From the NCBI GenBank assembly GCA_902795095.1, contig CADBKB010000081.1, positions 1-6,761 of the forward strand: a stretch of 6,761 nucleotides of DNA. The letters are read 5' to 3'. The notes under the pieces were generated by a model. It had not been told where the DNA came from. It did not search any database and was given only the letters and a program-made list of their open reading frames with translations. Position 1 is the first letter of the stretch, and every line of letters starts with the position of its first letter. A program made the translations under genes and the position numbers. Positions 1 to 6,613 of this stretch are shown here, piece after piece. Source of the DNA: Oscillospiraceae bacterium. GTDB lineage: Bacteria > Bacillota_A > Clostridia > Oscillospirales > Oscillospiraceae.

Positions 1-63
1 CTTGCACATGCCCATGATCATCTGGTTTTCAACCTGATCGACCGCATTGATAAATTTCTTCAT
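1..63 (-). CDS. dhaK: Dihydroxyacetone kinase subunit DhaK, N-terminal fragment (cut by window edge)
   Basis: Only the first 21 codons are inside the window. They begin MKKFINAVDQVENQMI and run off the left edge. The opening MKK-hydrophobic-IN followed by an acidic/amphipathic helix matches the N-terminus of DhaK, the DHA-binding subunit of the phosphoenolpyruvate-dependent DHA kinase (DhaK-DhaL-DhaM); this is recalled family knowledge. The ATG is preceded by GGAGG (70-74) with a 6-nt spacer, so the start is well supported. It lies 40 nt downstream of the DUF1667 gene in the same direction with no terminator visible between them, so it is probably part of the glycerol operon. DhaK would help convert DHA to DHAP, the same product as the glycerol-3-phosphate route. 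The active-site histidine and the rest of the protein are outside the window. A DhaK paralogue such as DhaQ cannot be excluded from 21 residues. Confidence 0.8.
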   Translation of the reverse strand, partial: MKKFINAVDQVENQMIMGMCK

Positions 64-103
64 GATGATCCTCCAATCAGATAAAAAGTGCGGGAAATGC
101 CTG

Positions 104-469
104 CTATTTCACGGTTTTTGTCGCGACCATGTCCACTCCGGTGCCGGCGACGTCGGCGACGATCACATCGCCTGTGTGCACGGGCGCCGGGACCGCCACG
201 CCCTTGAGGGCGGCGACCACATCGAAGATTTTCCCCTTGGGCACATCGGACTTGGTCTTGCAGGAAACGGTGACCGCGCCGGATTCGCTGCCGTAGACCA
301 GCACGGAGCTCGTCACGATGCGGGTGGGGTTGGTGACCTCCTTGCGGGCGTACTGCTCGCCGCGCGGGCAGGTATAGCCCTTGATCTCGACGATTTCACC
401 GCCGTCCATCGTGACCTCCACGGGGCAGCCGAGAGGACAGTTGATGCAGGTAAGATTGATCTTTTCCAT
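104..469 (-). CDS. DUF1667 family protein, putative Fe-S subunit of a glycerol-3-phosphate dehydrogenase module
   Basis: This 121-residue soluble protein starts MEKINLTCINCPLGCPVEV. Cysteines at 8, 11 and 15 (CxxCxxxC) and a fourth in C34-P-R-G resemble the N-terminal [4Fe-4S] cysteine pattern of molybdopterin oxidoreductases, although no molybdopterin domain follows. The rest (about 45-121) is a small beta-rich region with no further cysteine except one near residue 70. From family knowledge, DUF1667 proteins occur beside GlpA-like and pyridine nucleotide-disulfide-type oxidoreductases in anaerobes, and their biochemical role is not established to my knowledge. The ATG lies 2 nt after the TAA of the upstream FAD/NAD oxidoreductase. 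Its AGGAGG (477-482) sits inside that gene with a 7-nt spacer, so translation is probably coupled. I infer that it is a small iron-sulfur electron-transfer subunit of the GlpA-like enzyme. Gene call is very sure, function is not. Confidence 0.9.
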   Translation of the reverse strand: MEKINLTCINCPLGCPVEVTMDGGEIVEIKGYTCPRGEQYARKEVTNPTRIVTSSVLVYGSESGAVTVSCKTKSDVPKGKIFDVVAALKGVAVPAPVHTGDVIVADVAGTGVDMVATKTVK

Positions 470-471
470 CG

Positions 472-1734
472 TTACGCCTCCTCGACCTTGATATGAACGG
501 TTTTGAGATCCGGATGCTTGTCAAGCATGGCCCGGGTCAGCTTGATTTCCTCCATCTCGCCGGGCGCCATGACCTGACGACGGCGCTTGACGACCTCGTC
601 GCCGTCGAGGATCAGCTTGACGCGGCGATCGCGCATGACGCCGCCCACGCGGAAGCGGATGGTCAGGCTGTCGCCGACAAACTTCGGGTCGATGGCCACT
701 GGCACGGTATACCGCGGGCCGCCCTCAAAGGTGATGGGGATCTCATTGCGCGCTTCTTCCTTTCCGCCCGCGTTTACAAATTCGACCGCGGCGCGGCCGG
801 CGCTGGCGGCCTCCTCGCTGACGTAGTCCACAAGGTCATGCACATGCAGCACGTTGCCCGCGGCGAACACGCCGGGGATGGAGGTCTCCAGGCTCTCATT
901 GACTCTGGGCCCGTTGGTGACGGGGTTGATCTCCACGCCCATGCCGCGGGAAAGCTCGTTCTCGGGGATCAGACCCACGGACAGCAGCAGGGTGTCGCAG
1001 TCATAGTGCTCCTCAGTGCCGGGGATGGGCTTGAGGTTCCCGTCCACCTCGGCGATGGTGACGCCGGAGACGCGCTCCTTGCCCTCGATGTTGACCACGG
1101 TGTGGCTCAGCTTCAGAGGAATGCCGAAATCATCCAGACACTGGACGATGTTTCTCTTAAGGCCGCCGGAATAGGGCATGAGCTCCGCCACGACCTGGAC
1201 CTTGGCGCCCTCGAGGGTCATGCGGCGGGCCATGATGAGGCCGATGTCGCCGCTGCCCAGGATGACCACCTTGCGGCCGGGCATATAGCCCTCCATATTG
1301 ACCAGGCGCTGGGCAGTGCCGGCGCTGTAGATACCCGCCGGACGGAAGCCGGGGATGTTCAGCGCGCCGCGGCTGCGCTCGCGGCAGCCCATGGCAAGAA
1401 TGACGGCGCCCGCCTCGATGGTGAACAGGCCGTCTACCTTGTTCATGGCGGTGATGACCTTCTCCTCGCTGATGGCGAGGACCATGGTCAGAAGCTTATA
1501 TTCGATGCCGCGCTCGATCACCTGGTCGATAAAGCGCTCGGCATACTCGGGTCCGGTCAGCTCCTCCTTGAAGGTGTGCAGGCCGAAGCCGTTGTGGATG
1601 CACTGGTTCAGAATGCCGCCGAGCTTGTCGTCGCGCTCCAGGATCAGAATGCTCCGGGAGCCGGCGTCGTATGCGCTCACTGCCGCAGCCAGACCGGCGG
1701 GGCCGCCGCCGATGATAACAATATCATATTTCAT
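472..1734 (-). CDS. FAD/NAD-dependent pyridine nucleotide-disulfide-type oxidoreductase (GlpA partner)
   Basis: This 420-residue flavoprotein has an N-terminal FAD-binding Rossmann motif GGGPAG (9-14) with the ribose-binding Glu at 33, and a second dinucleotide motif GSGDIG (160-165) inside VVILGSGDIGLIMAR. Glu184 at the end of the following strand suggests NAD(H) rather than NADP(H). The segment GVFAAGN (about 285-295) is the usual C-terminal FAD-binding ATG-like motif, with N in place of the common D. No CxxxxC or CxxC redox disulfide is seen, so it is not a thioredoxin reductase type enzyme; Cys45 and Cys117 lie in conserved-looking contexts. The last ~85 residues form an extra beta-rich tail rich in basic residues. 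It lies between the glpA-like and DUF1667 genes with gaps of 11 and 2 nt, and its AGGAGG overlaps the glpA-like stop codon. Inference: it passes electrons between the GlpA-like subunit and NAD or another carrier, occupying the place of GlpB without being an obvious GlpB orthologue. Confidence 0.93.
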   Translation of the reverse strand: MKYDIVIIGGGPAGLAAAVSAYDAGSRSILILERDDKLGGILNQCIHNGFGLHTFKEELTGPEYAERFIDQVIERGIEYKLLTMVLAISEEKVITAMNKVDGLFTIEAGAVILAMGCRERSRGALNIPGFRPAGIYSAGTAQRLVNMEGYMPGRKVVILGSGDIGLIMARRMTLEGAKVQVVAELMPYSGGLKRNIVQCLDDFGIPLKLSHTVVNIEGKERVSGVTIAEVDGNLKPIPGTEEHYDCDTLLLSVGLIPENELSRGMGVEINPVTNGPRVNESLETSIPGVFAAGNVLHVHDLVDYVSEEAASAGRAAVEFVNAGGKEEARNEIPITFEGGPRYTVPVAIDPKFVGDSLTIRFRVGGVMRDRRVKLILDGDEVVKRRRQVMAPGEMEEIKLTRAMLDKHPDLKTVHIKVEEA

Positions 1735-1740
1735 GGCGCT

Positions 1741-1748
1741 ACCTCCTA
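1741..1748 (-). promoter_or_regulatory. Ribosome binding site overlapping the glpA stop codon
   Basis: On the minus strand, the TAG stop of the glpA-like gene (1748-1746) shares its AG with AGGAGGT (1747-1741), which is 6-7 nt before the ATG of the FAD/NAD oxidoreductase. Ribosomes ending glpA would be positioned to start the next gene, favouring equal synthesis of the two subunits. Confidence 0.85.
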
Positions 1749-3182
1749 AATCCGGTCCTTGAGATGTCCGGTGATGAGCTTGGAATCGCCGCCGGACTTG
1801 GTGATCTCGCTCTGATCCACGCCCAGCTCCCTGGCCAGGATCTCCATAACTCTCGGGCTGCAGAAGCCCGCCTGGCAGCGGCCCATTCCGGCGCGGGTGC
1901 GGCGCTTGACGCCGTCGAGGCTCTTTGCGCCCAGGGGACGGCGGATCGCGTCGATGATCTCGCCCTCCGTGACAGTCTCGCAGCGGCAGATGACCTGCGC
2001 ATAGGTGGGATCGCGCTTGATGAGCTCGGTGTATTCCTCGGCAGACAGCGTCTTGGGATCGAGGATGCCCTTGCGGGTGGGGATGAAGTCGGGATTGGGC
2101 TCCAGGCCCATCAGATCCCGCAGCAGATCCGCGGTATAGACGCCGATGGCCGGCGCGGAGGTCAGGCCCGGGGATTCGATACCGGCGCAGTCGATGAACT
2201 GCGGCGCGTCCTCTACCTCGCCCAGGACGAACTCATGGTGATCCTCATGGGCACGCAGGCCGGCGAAGCTGGTGATGACCTGGCGGATGGGCAGGCCGTC
2301 CACCGTGGTGCCCGCCTTGGAGATCAGATCGTCCAGGCCGGCGGCGGTGGTGTTGACGCCCTCGCGGTCCTCTATGTCGACGGCGGTGGGGCCGACGATG
2401 GTATTGCCGTGGACGGTGGGGCTGACCAGAACACCCTTGCCCAGCTTGCCGGGCAGCTGGAAGATGGTATGCTTGACGAAGTCGCCCGTGGTGCGGTCGA
2501 GCAGGCAGTAGTCGCCTCGTCGCGGGGTGATGTGGATCTTCTTCGCGCTGACCATGTTGTGGAATACGTCGGAATACAGCCCCGCGGCATTGACCACATA
2601 GCGGGTATCGAGGATGCCGTTGTTGGTCTGCACAGCCCAGCCGTCTGCGTTGCGGCTCAGGCTCTTGACCTCGGTATTGAATTTGAATTCCACGCCGTTG
2701 GCATTGGCGTTCTCCGCCAGGGCGATCGTGTAGCCGAAGGGGCAGACGATGCCGCCGGTGGGCGCCCACAGAGCTGCCACGGCATTGGCTGATACATTGG
2801 GCTCCAGCTCATGCAGGCGCTTGGAATCGACGATCTCAAGCTGCTCCACTCCGTTGGCGACACCGTTCTCATAAAGTTTTTGCAGGCGGGGCAGATCGTC
2901 CTCGCTCATGCAGACAACCAGAGAACCGTTCTGGATGAACGAAAAGTCCAGATCCTTCGCCAGCTGCGGCATCATCAGGTTGCCCTGAAGATTCATTTTC
3001 GCCATCAGCGTGCCATGCTCTGCGTCAAAGCCGGCATGGACAATGGCGCTGTTTGCCTTGGAAGTACCGCAGCACACGTCCTCGCAGCGCTCCACGACAC
3101 AGACCTTGGCCTTGTAGCGGGACAGGAAGCGGGCAACGGCGCAGCCGGTCACACCGGCGCCGATGATGATGATATCATACAC
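1746..3182 (-). CDS. glpA: GlpA-like FAD-dependent glycerol-3-phosphate dehydrogenase with C-terminal BFD-type [2Fe-2S] motif
   Basis: The 478-residue product is a DAO-fold flavoprotein. The FAD motif GAGVTG lies at residues 8-13, a SKANSAIVHAG segment follows near 40-50 as in GlpA/LhgO enzymes, and GIESPGLTSAPAIG lies near 330-345. A C-terminal BFD-like domain carries Cys399, Cys401, Cys436 and Cys441 (CxC-x34-CxxxxC), the spacing of a [2Fe-2S] site as in the tail of anaerobic GlpA. No membrane segment is visible, so it should be cytoplasmic. It would oxidise sn-glycerol-3-phosphate to DHAP. The start is GTG at 3182-3180: AGGAGG (3192-3197) lies 9 nt upstream. The in-frame TTG at 3212 is upstream of that site and would place it inside the gene, so it is rejected. 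At 478 residues it is shorter than E. coli GlpA (about 540). L-2-hydroxyglutarate oxidase-like activity is the main alternative, but the glpK-glpF context argues for glycerol-3-phosphate. Confidence 0.9.
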   Translation of the reverse strand: MYDIIIIGAGVTGCAVARFLSRYKAKVCVVERCEDVCCGTSKANSAIVHAGFDAEHGTLMAKMNLQGNLMMPQLAKDLDFSFIQNGSLVVCMSEDDLPRLQKLYENGVANGVEQLEIVDSKRLHELEPNVSANAVAALWAPTGGIVCPFGYTIALAENANANGVEFKFNTEVKSLSRNADGWAVQTNNGILDTRYVVNAAGLYSDVFHNMVSAKKIHITPRRGDYCLLDRTTGDFVKHTIFQLPGKLGKGVLVSPTVHGNTIVGPTAVDIEDREGVNTTAAGLDDLISKAGTTVDGLPIRQVITSFAGLRAHEDHHEFVLGEVEDAPQFIDCAGIESPGLTSAPAIGVYTADLLRDLMGLEPNPDFIPTRKGILDPKTLSAEEYTELIKRDPTYAQVICRCETVTEGEIIDAIRRPLGAKSLDGVKRRTRAGMGRCQAGFCSPRVMEILARELGVDQSEITKSGGDSKLITGHLKDRI

Positions 3183-3191
3183 AGAATTGTG

Positions 3192-3197
3192 CCTCCT
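3192..3197 (-). promoter_or_regulatory. Ribosome binding site deciding the glpA start
   Basis: AGGAGG on the minus strand lies 9 nt before the GTG at 3182-3180. The site would be inside the gene if the TTG at 3212 were used, so it settles the start on GTG. Confidence 0.85.
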
Positions 3198-3211
3198 AAC
3201 TTGTATGTCCA

Positions 3212-3265
3212 ATGAAAGGCCGGGCAGCCTTTCATACCCCGTTGATCAGGGCCGGGCTGCCCGGC
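3212..3265 (-). promoter_or_regulatory. Two competing hairpins in the glpF-glpA gap
   Basis: The gap (3183-3295, 113 nt) has two stem-loops on the transcript. The first (3251-3265) is the near-perfect palindrome GCCGGGC-T-GCCCGGC on the plus strand. The second (3212-3235) has a 9-bp stem, ATGAAAGGC pairing with GCCTTTCAT, around a 6-nt loop. The 11-nt stretch at 3255-3265 is perfectly complementary to 3219-3229, so the transcript can instead form a long-range duplex that disrupts both. The second hairpin is followed by no long U-run, so it is at best a weak terminator. It ends about 15 nt before the glpA AGGAGG and could influence glpA expression or mRNA processing. Confidence 0.5.
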
Positions 3266-3295
3266 ACGTTTGCATAGGACAGAACAGATGATGTA

Positions 3296-4018
3296 TTAGC
3301 CGAAGACGCCCTTGTACAGGAACGCGCCGACCATAGCGCCGAGGATCGGGCCGACAACGGGGATCCAGCCATAGTCGAAGCGGCTGGAGCCCTTGCCCTT
3401 GATGGGCAGCACCGCATGGGCAACACGGGGGCCGAAATCACGGGCGGGGTTGATGGCATAGCCGGTCAGGCCGCCGAGGGACATACCGATGGAGACGATG
3501 ATGCCGAACACGAGCAGCTTGGCAACACCGGCGTTCAGCTCGGGCACGTTGCCCAGGCCGCAGATGGCGAACACCAGGACGAAGGTGCCGATGGCCTCAG
3601 ACAGCAGGTTCAGGCCGACATTGGGGATGGACGGGCCGGTGGAGAATACGCCCAGCTTGGCGCCGGGATCCTCGGTGGCGTCGAACTGGCCCTTGAACAG
3701 GATGTACACCAGGCAAGCGCCGACGAAAGCGCCCAGGAACTGCATGACGATGTAGCCGGGAACCAGGGCCCAGTCGAAGTTGCCGATGGCGGCCAGGGCG
3801 AGGGTCAGAGCGGGGTTGAAGCTGGCGCCGGAGGCTTCACCAAAGATGAAAGCGGGAACCATAACCGCAAGGCCCCAGGCAAGCGTAATCTGGACGGAGC
3901 CGCCGCCCTTCATGCCGGACTTGTTCAGCGTGACGTTGGCAACAACGCCGTCGCCGAGCAAGATCAGCATCATCGTACCAAGAAACTCAGAGATCAACTT
4001 TAACCATGTACCTGTCAT
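3296..4018 (-). CDS. glpF: Glycerol uptake facilitator (aquaglyceroporin)
   Basis: This 240-residue MIP-family channel shows the expected two halves: six hydrophobic helices plus two half-helices capped by NPA motifs, Asn68-Pro-Ala and Asn190-Pro-Ala-Arg193-Asp194. The Asp after NPAR is typical of glycerol channels rather than water-only aquaporins. Aligning by eye to E. coli GlpF, the selectivity filter is kept: Trp48 is Trp48, Gly178 corresponds to Gly191, Arg193 to Arg206, and Tyr187 replaces Phe200, an aromatic-for-aromatic change. It is about 40 residues shorter than E. coli GlpF, mostly in loops and the C-terminus, which is usual in Gram-positive homologues. The ATG has AAAGGAGG (4028-4035) 9 nt upstream. 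It follows glpK by 69 nt and precedes glpA by 113 nt on the same strand. It lets glycerol, and perhaps DHA, diffuse into the cell for GlpK. Confidence 0.95.
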   Translation of the reverse strand: MTGTWLKLISEFLGTMMLILLGDGVVANVTLNKSGMKGGGSVQITLAWGLAVMVPAFIFGEASGASFNPALTLALAAIGNFDWALVPGYIVMQFLGAFVGACLVYILFKGQFDATEDPGAKLGVFSTGPSIPNVGLNLLSEAIGTFVLVFAICGLGNVPELNAGVAKLLVFGIIVSIGMSLGGLTGYAINPARDFGPRVAHAVLPIKGKGSSRFDYGWIPVVGPILGAMVGAFLYKGVFG

Positions 4019-4060
4019 AATCGTTTTCCTCCTTTAATTCTTTCCTTGCTTTTCCCTATT

Positions 4061-4081
4061 GTAATACCTGTCGGTATTTAC
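4061..4081 (-). other. Small hairpin in the glpK-glpF gap
   Basis: AATACC (4063-4068) and GGTATT (4073-4078) flank a 4-nt loop, extended with one bulged base by GTA and TAC on the outside. It starts 7 nt after the glpK stop. There is no U-run, so termination is unlikely; it may affect mRNA stability or the ratio of GlpK to GlpF. Confidence 0.35.
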
Positions 4082-4087
4082 AAAGAA

Positions 4088-5584
<1,497 letters not shown>

Positions 5585-5632
5585 AGATGATCCTCCTTTT
5601 TTGCTCCATAAAATTCCATATCCGTGTCTTTC

Positions 5633-5653
5633 GGGTATGTTCCTGGCATACCC
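5633..5653 (-). promoter_or_regulatory. Hairpin at the 5' end of the glpK operon transcript
   Basis: GGGTATG and CATACCC form a perfect 7-bp inverted repeat with a 7-nt centre. It would fold within about +7 to +27 of the predicted transcript. No U-run follows, so it is not an intrinsic terminator. It could be a stabilising 5' stem-loop, a protein-binding RNA element, or a DNA operator just downstream of the start site. Confidence 0.5.
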
Positions 5654-5665
5654 TTTCATATTTTA

Positions 5666-5694
5666 AGAATAACAGCATTCCATCGTTTTGTCAT
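5666..5694 (-). promoter_or_regulatory. Candidate sigma-A promoter of the glpK operon
   Basis: On the minus strand, ATGACA (5694-5689, 5 of 6 to TTGACA) is followed by a 17-nt spacer and TATTCT (5671-5666, 4 of 6 to TATAAT). A TG one base before the -10 gives an extended -10. Transcription would start near 5659-5660, leaving a 5' leader of about 75 nt before the glpK ATG. The imperfect -10 fits a promoter that needs an activator. A perfect TTGACA upstream (5718-5713) has no acceptable -10 at 16-18 nt and was not chosen. Confidence 0.55.
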
Positions 5695-5701
5695 TAGACA
5701 A
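5688..5701. promoter_or_regulatory. Inverted repeat TTGTC-ATTA-GACAA over the glpK -35 box (candidate operator)
   Basis: A 14-bp perfect inverted repeat with 5-bp arms covers the minus-strand -35 hexamer (5694-5689) of the glpK promoter. Its TGTC/GACA arms match those of the repeat at the regulator's own promoter, suggesting a shared binding protein. Confidence 0.4.
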
Positions 5702-5713
5702 CTTTCAAACAAT

Positions 5714-5724
5714 GTCAAAATGAC
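5714..5724. promoter_or_regulatory. Inverted repeat GTCA-AAA-TGAC about 60 bp upstream of the glpK transcription start
   Basis: An 11-bp perfect inverted repeat is centred at 5719, close to -60 relative to the predicted glpK start near 5659. That is a typical place for an activator contacting the polymerase alpha subunit. It shares the TGTCA half-site seen at 5689-5693 and 6026-6030. It also lies between two wider arms, ACTTTCAA (5701-5708) and TTGAAAGT (5738-5745). Confidence 0.35.
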
Positions 5725-5997
5725 CAATTTCACTATATTGAAAGTCGAATTTTTGTTGATTCCGCCGAACTCCGCTCGCTGCCATGGTTTTTTCTTCCTG
5801 AATCTGTTCTTTGTTCCCCCTGTCGTCCGCAGGATAAAAACAACTGTTTTTGAATTCGGAACAATGCACAAAACGCTCCCGCAAAACAGCGCAAAACGAC
5901 GGATGAAAATCGGCTTCCATTCGTCCGCATTTCGACATGGTTCACAAAATATACTCGTTTTTTTATCATTCCTTTGAATATTTTTTCAAAAACGCTC

Positions 5998-6026
5998 TTG
6001 CAATAATCTGACAATTATGCTATACT
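5998..6026 (+). promoter_or_regulatory. Sigma-A promoter of the TetR-like regulator gene
   Basis: TTGCAA (5998-6003), a 17-nt spacer and TATACT (6021-6026) form a good sigma-A promoter. TG at 6018-6019 gives an extended -10. Transcription should start near 6033, leaving a leader of about 60 nt before the ATG at 6092. An inverted repeat TGACA-N12-TGTCA (6009-6030) covers the spacer and -10, a position suited to autorepression. Confidence 0.75.
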
Positions 6027-6030
6027 GTCA
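6009..6030. promoter_or_regulatory. Inverted repeat over the regulator's -10 box (candidate operator)
   Basis: TGACA (6009-6013) and TGTCA (6026-6030) form a 22-bp inverted repeat with a 12-bp centre holding most of the extended -10 element. The same 5-mer arm recurs near the glpK promoter. A TetR-family dimer bound here would block RNA polymerase. Arms are short, so chance is possible. Confidence 0.4.
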
Positions 6031-6091
6031 AAAACAGCCGTTAAACGTACACCCCACGATATCTCATCTCGTCCGGGAAGGGAATCTGCTT

Positions 6092-6613
6092 ATGTCATTC
6101 GATACCAAGGAGCGCATCGCCATCACCGTTCTGAGCATGATCCGCCAGCAGCCGATCAGCAAGATCACCGTGCAGCAGATCATGGCCAGAACCAACATGA
6201 AGCGCCAGAGCTTCTATTACCATTTTAAAGACATCTACGACGTACTGGACTGGAGCGTGCGGCGTTATTTCTGCGTTCCCTTCTCCTACCGTCCGGAGCA
6301 ATCCTTTGACGCGTGGTGCGAGCAGACTCTCATCTACCTGGCCGAGCATCAGAGCTACGCCCGCAAGGTCGCCCTGGCCCTGGGCGAGGAGCGTATATGC
6401 AAGCTTTTCTCCCCTGTGATCCAGCCCCAGGTGGACAGGCTCCTGTTCCATACCGTGGAGCCTGTGCTCGATGAGGAGCAGGTCATTGCCCAGGCCATCA
6501 TCACCCGAGAAATCATGCACGCCTTTTTTGAGCTGGTCACCGATCATCCGAAGATTCGGCCCGAGGTGCAGATGCGCAGCGTCCATGCCCTGATCAAGGT
6601 CCTGACCCACTGA
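6092..6613 (+). CDS. TetR/AcrR-family transcriptional regulator, DhaS-like
   Basis: The 173-residue product begins MSFDTKERIAITVLSMIRQQ and has a TetR helix-turn-helix at about 22-48, ending in the recognition helix and the diagnostic QSFYYHFKDIYDVLDW. The FYYHFKDIYDLxxW form is the variant seen in DhaS, the activator of DHA kinase operons in lactic acid bacteria (family recall). The remaining ~115 residues are a helical ligand/partner-binding domain that I do not recognise further. Start: ATG at 6092 has GGGAAGGGA (6075-6083) 8 nt upstream. An ATG at 6017 in the same frame lies within the promoter -10 region and is rejected. It is divergent from the glycerol/DHA operon and shares its control region, so it very likely regulates it. 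DhaS needs the DhaK-like co-activator DhaQ in Lactococcus; no DhaQ is visible here, so whether this protein activates or represses is open. Confidence 0.9.
   Translation: MSFDTKERIAITVLSMIRQQPISKITVQQIMARTNMKRQSFYYHFKDIYDVLDWSVRRYFCVPFSYRPEQSFDAWCEQTLIYLAEHQSYARKVALALGEERICKLFSPVIQPQVDRLLFHTVEPVLDEEQVIAQAIITREIMHAFFELVTDHPKIRPEVQMRSVHALIKVLTH

Larger units (their letters stand above)
5585..6091. promoter_or_regulatory. Divergent AT-rich control region between glpK and the TetR-like gene
   Basis: This 507-nt gap is clearly richer in A and T than the flanking genes. It contains the leftward glpK promoter, the rightward regulator promoter, several inverted repeats (listed separately), and an approximately 200-nt middle stretch (about 5760-5960) in which I see no promoter, no ribosome binding site in front of a plausible ORF, and no clear RNA structure. 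Short overlapping ORFs here have poor composition and no start signals. The length is more than two promoters need, so a further regulator site or a small RNA is possible but not shown. Confidence 0.7.

Noticed and set aside
493..1749. Long open frame on the plus strand antisense to the FAD/NAD oxidoreductase (418 codons)
   Set aside because: Same artefact: rich in A, G, D, H with no recognisable motif, fully opposite a gene with clear Rossmann motifs.
1764..2792. Open frame on the plus strand antisense to glpA (342 codons)
   Set aside because: Composition is that of a shadow frame, with no start signal, opposite a well-supported gene.
5585..5659. 25-residue N-terminal extension of GlpK
   Set aside because: It contains the glpK ribosome binding site and the leader hairpin; the GlpK family begins at [13 protein letters not shown] sequence, matching the ATG at 5584.
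5713..5718. Perfect minus-strand TTGACA as the glpK -35 box
   Set aside because: At 16-18 nt spacing the candidate -10 hexamers match TATAAT poorly; the ATGACA/TATTCT pair downstream is better. The hexamer is instead part of an inverted repeat.
5973..5990. TTTGAA-N6-TTCAAA inverted repeat just upstream of the regulator's -35
   Set aside because: Arms are A/T-rich and only 6 bp in a very AT-rich stretch; chance is likely, although related TTTCAA/TTGAAA strings recur near 5701-5745.
5733..6014. Short leftward frame in the divergent control region (93 codons)
   Set aside because: No Shine-Dalgarno, no family resemblance, unusual composition, and it overlaps other equally open short frames in AT-rich DNA that holds promoters.
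6017..6091. Upstream ATG for the TetR-like gene
   Set aside because: It falls within the extended -10 region of the promoter, before the expected transcription start, and has no ribosome binding site; the ATG at 6092 has one.
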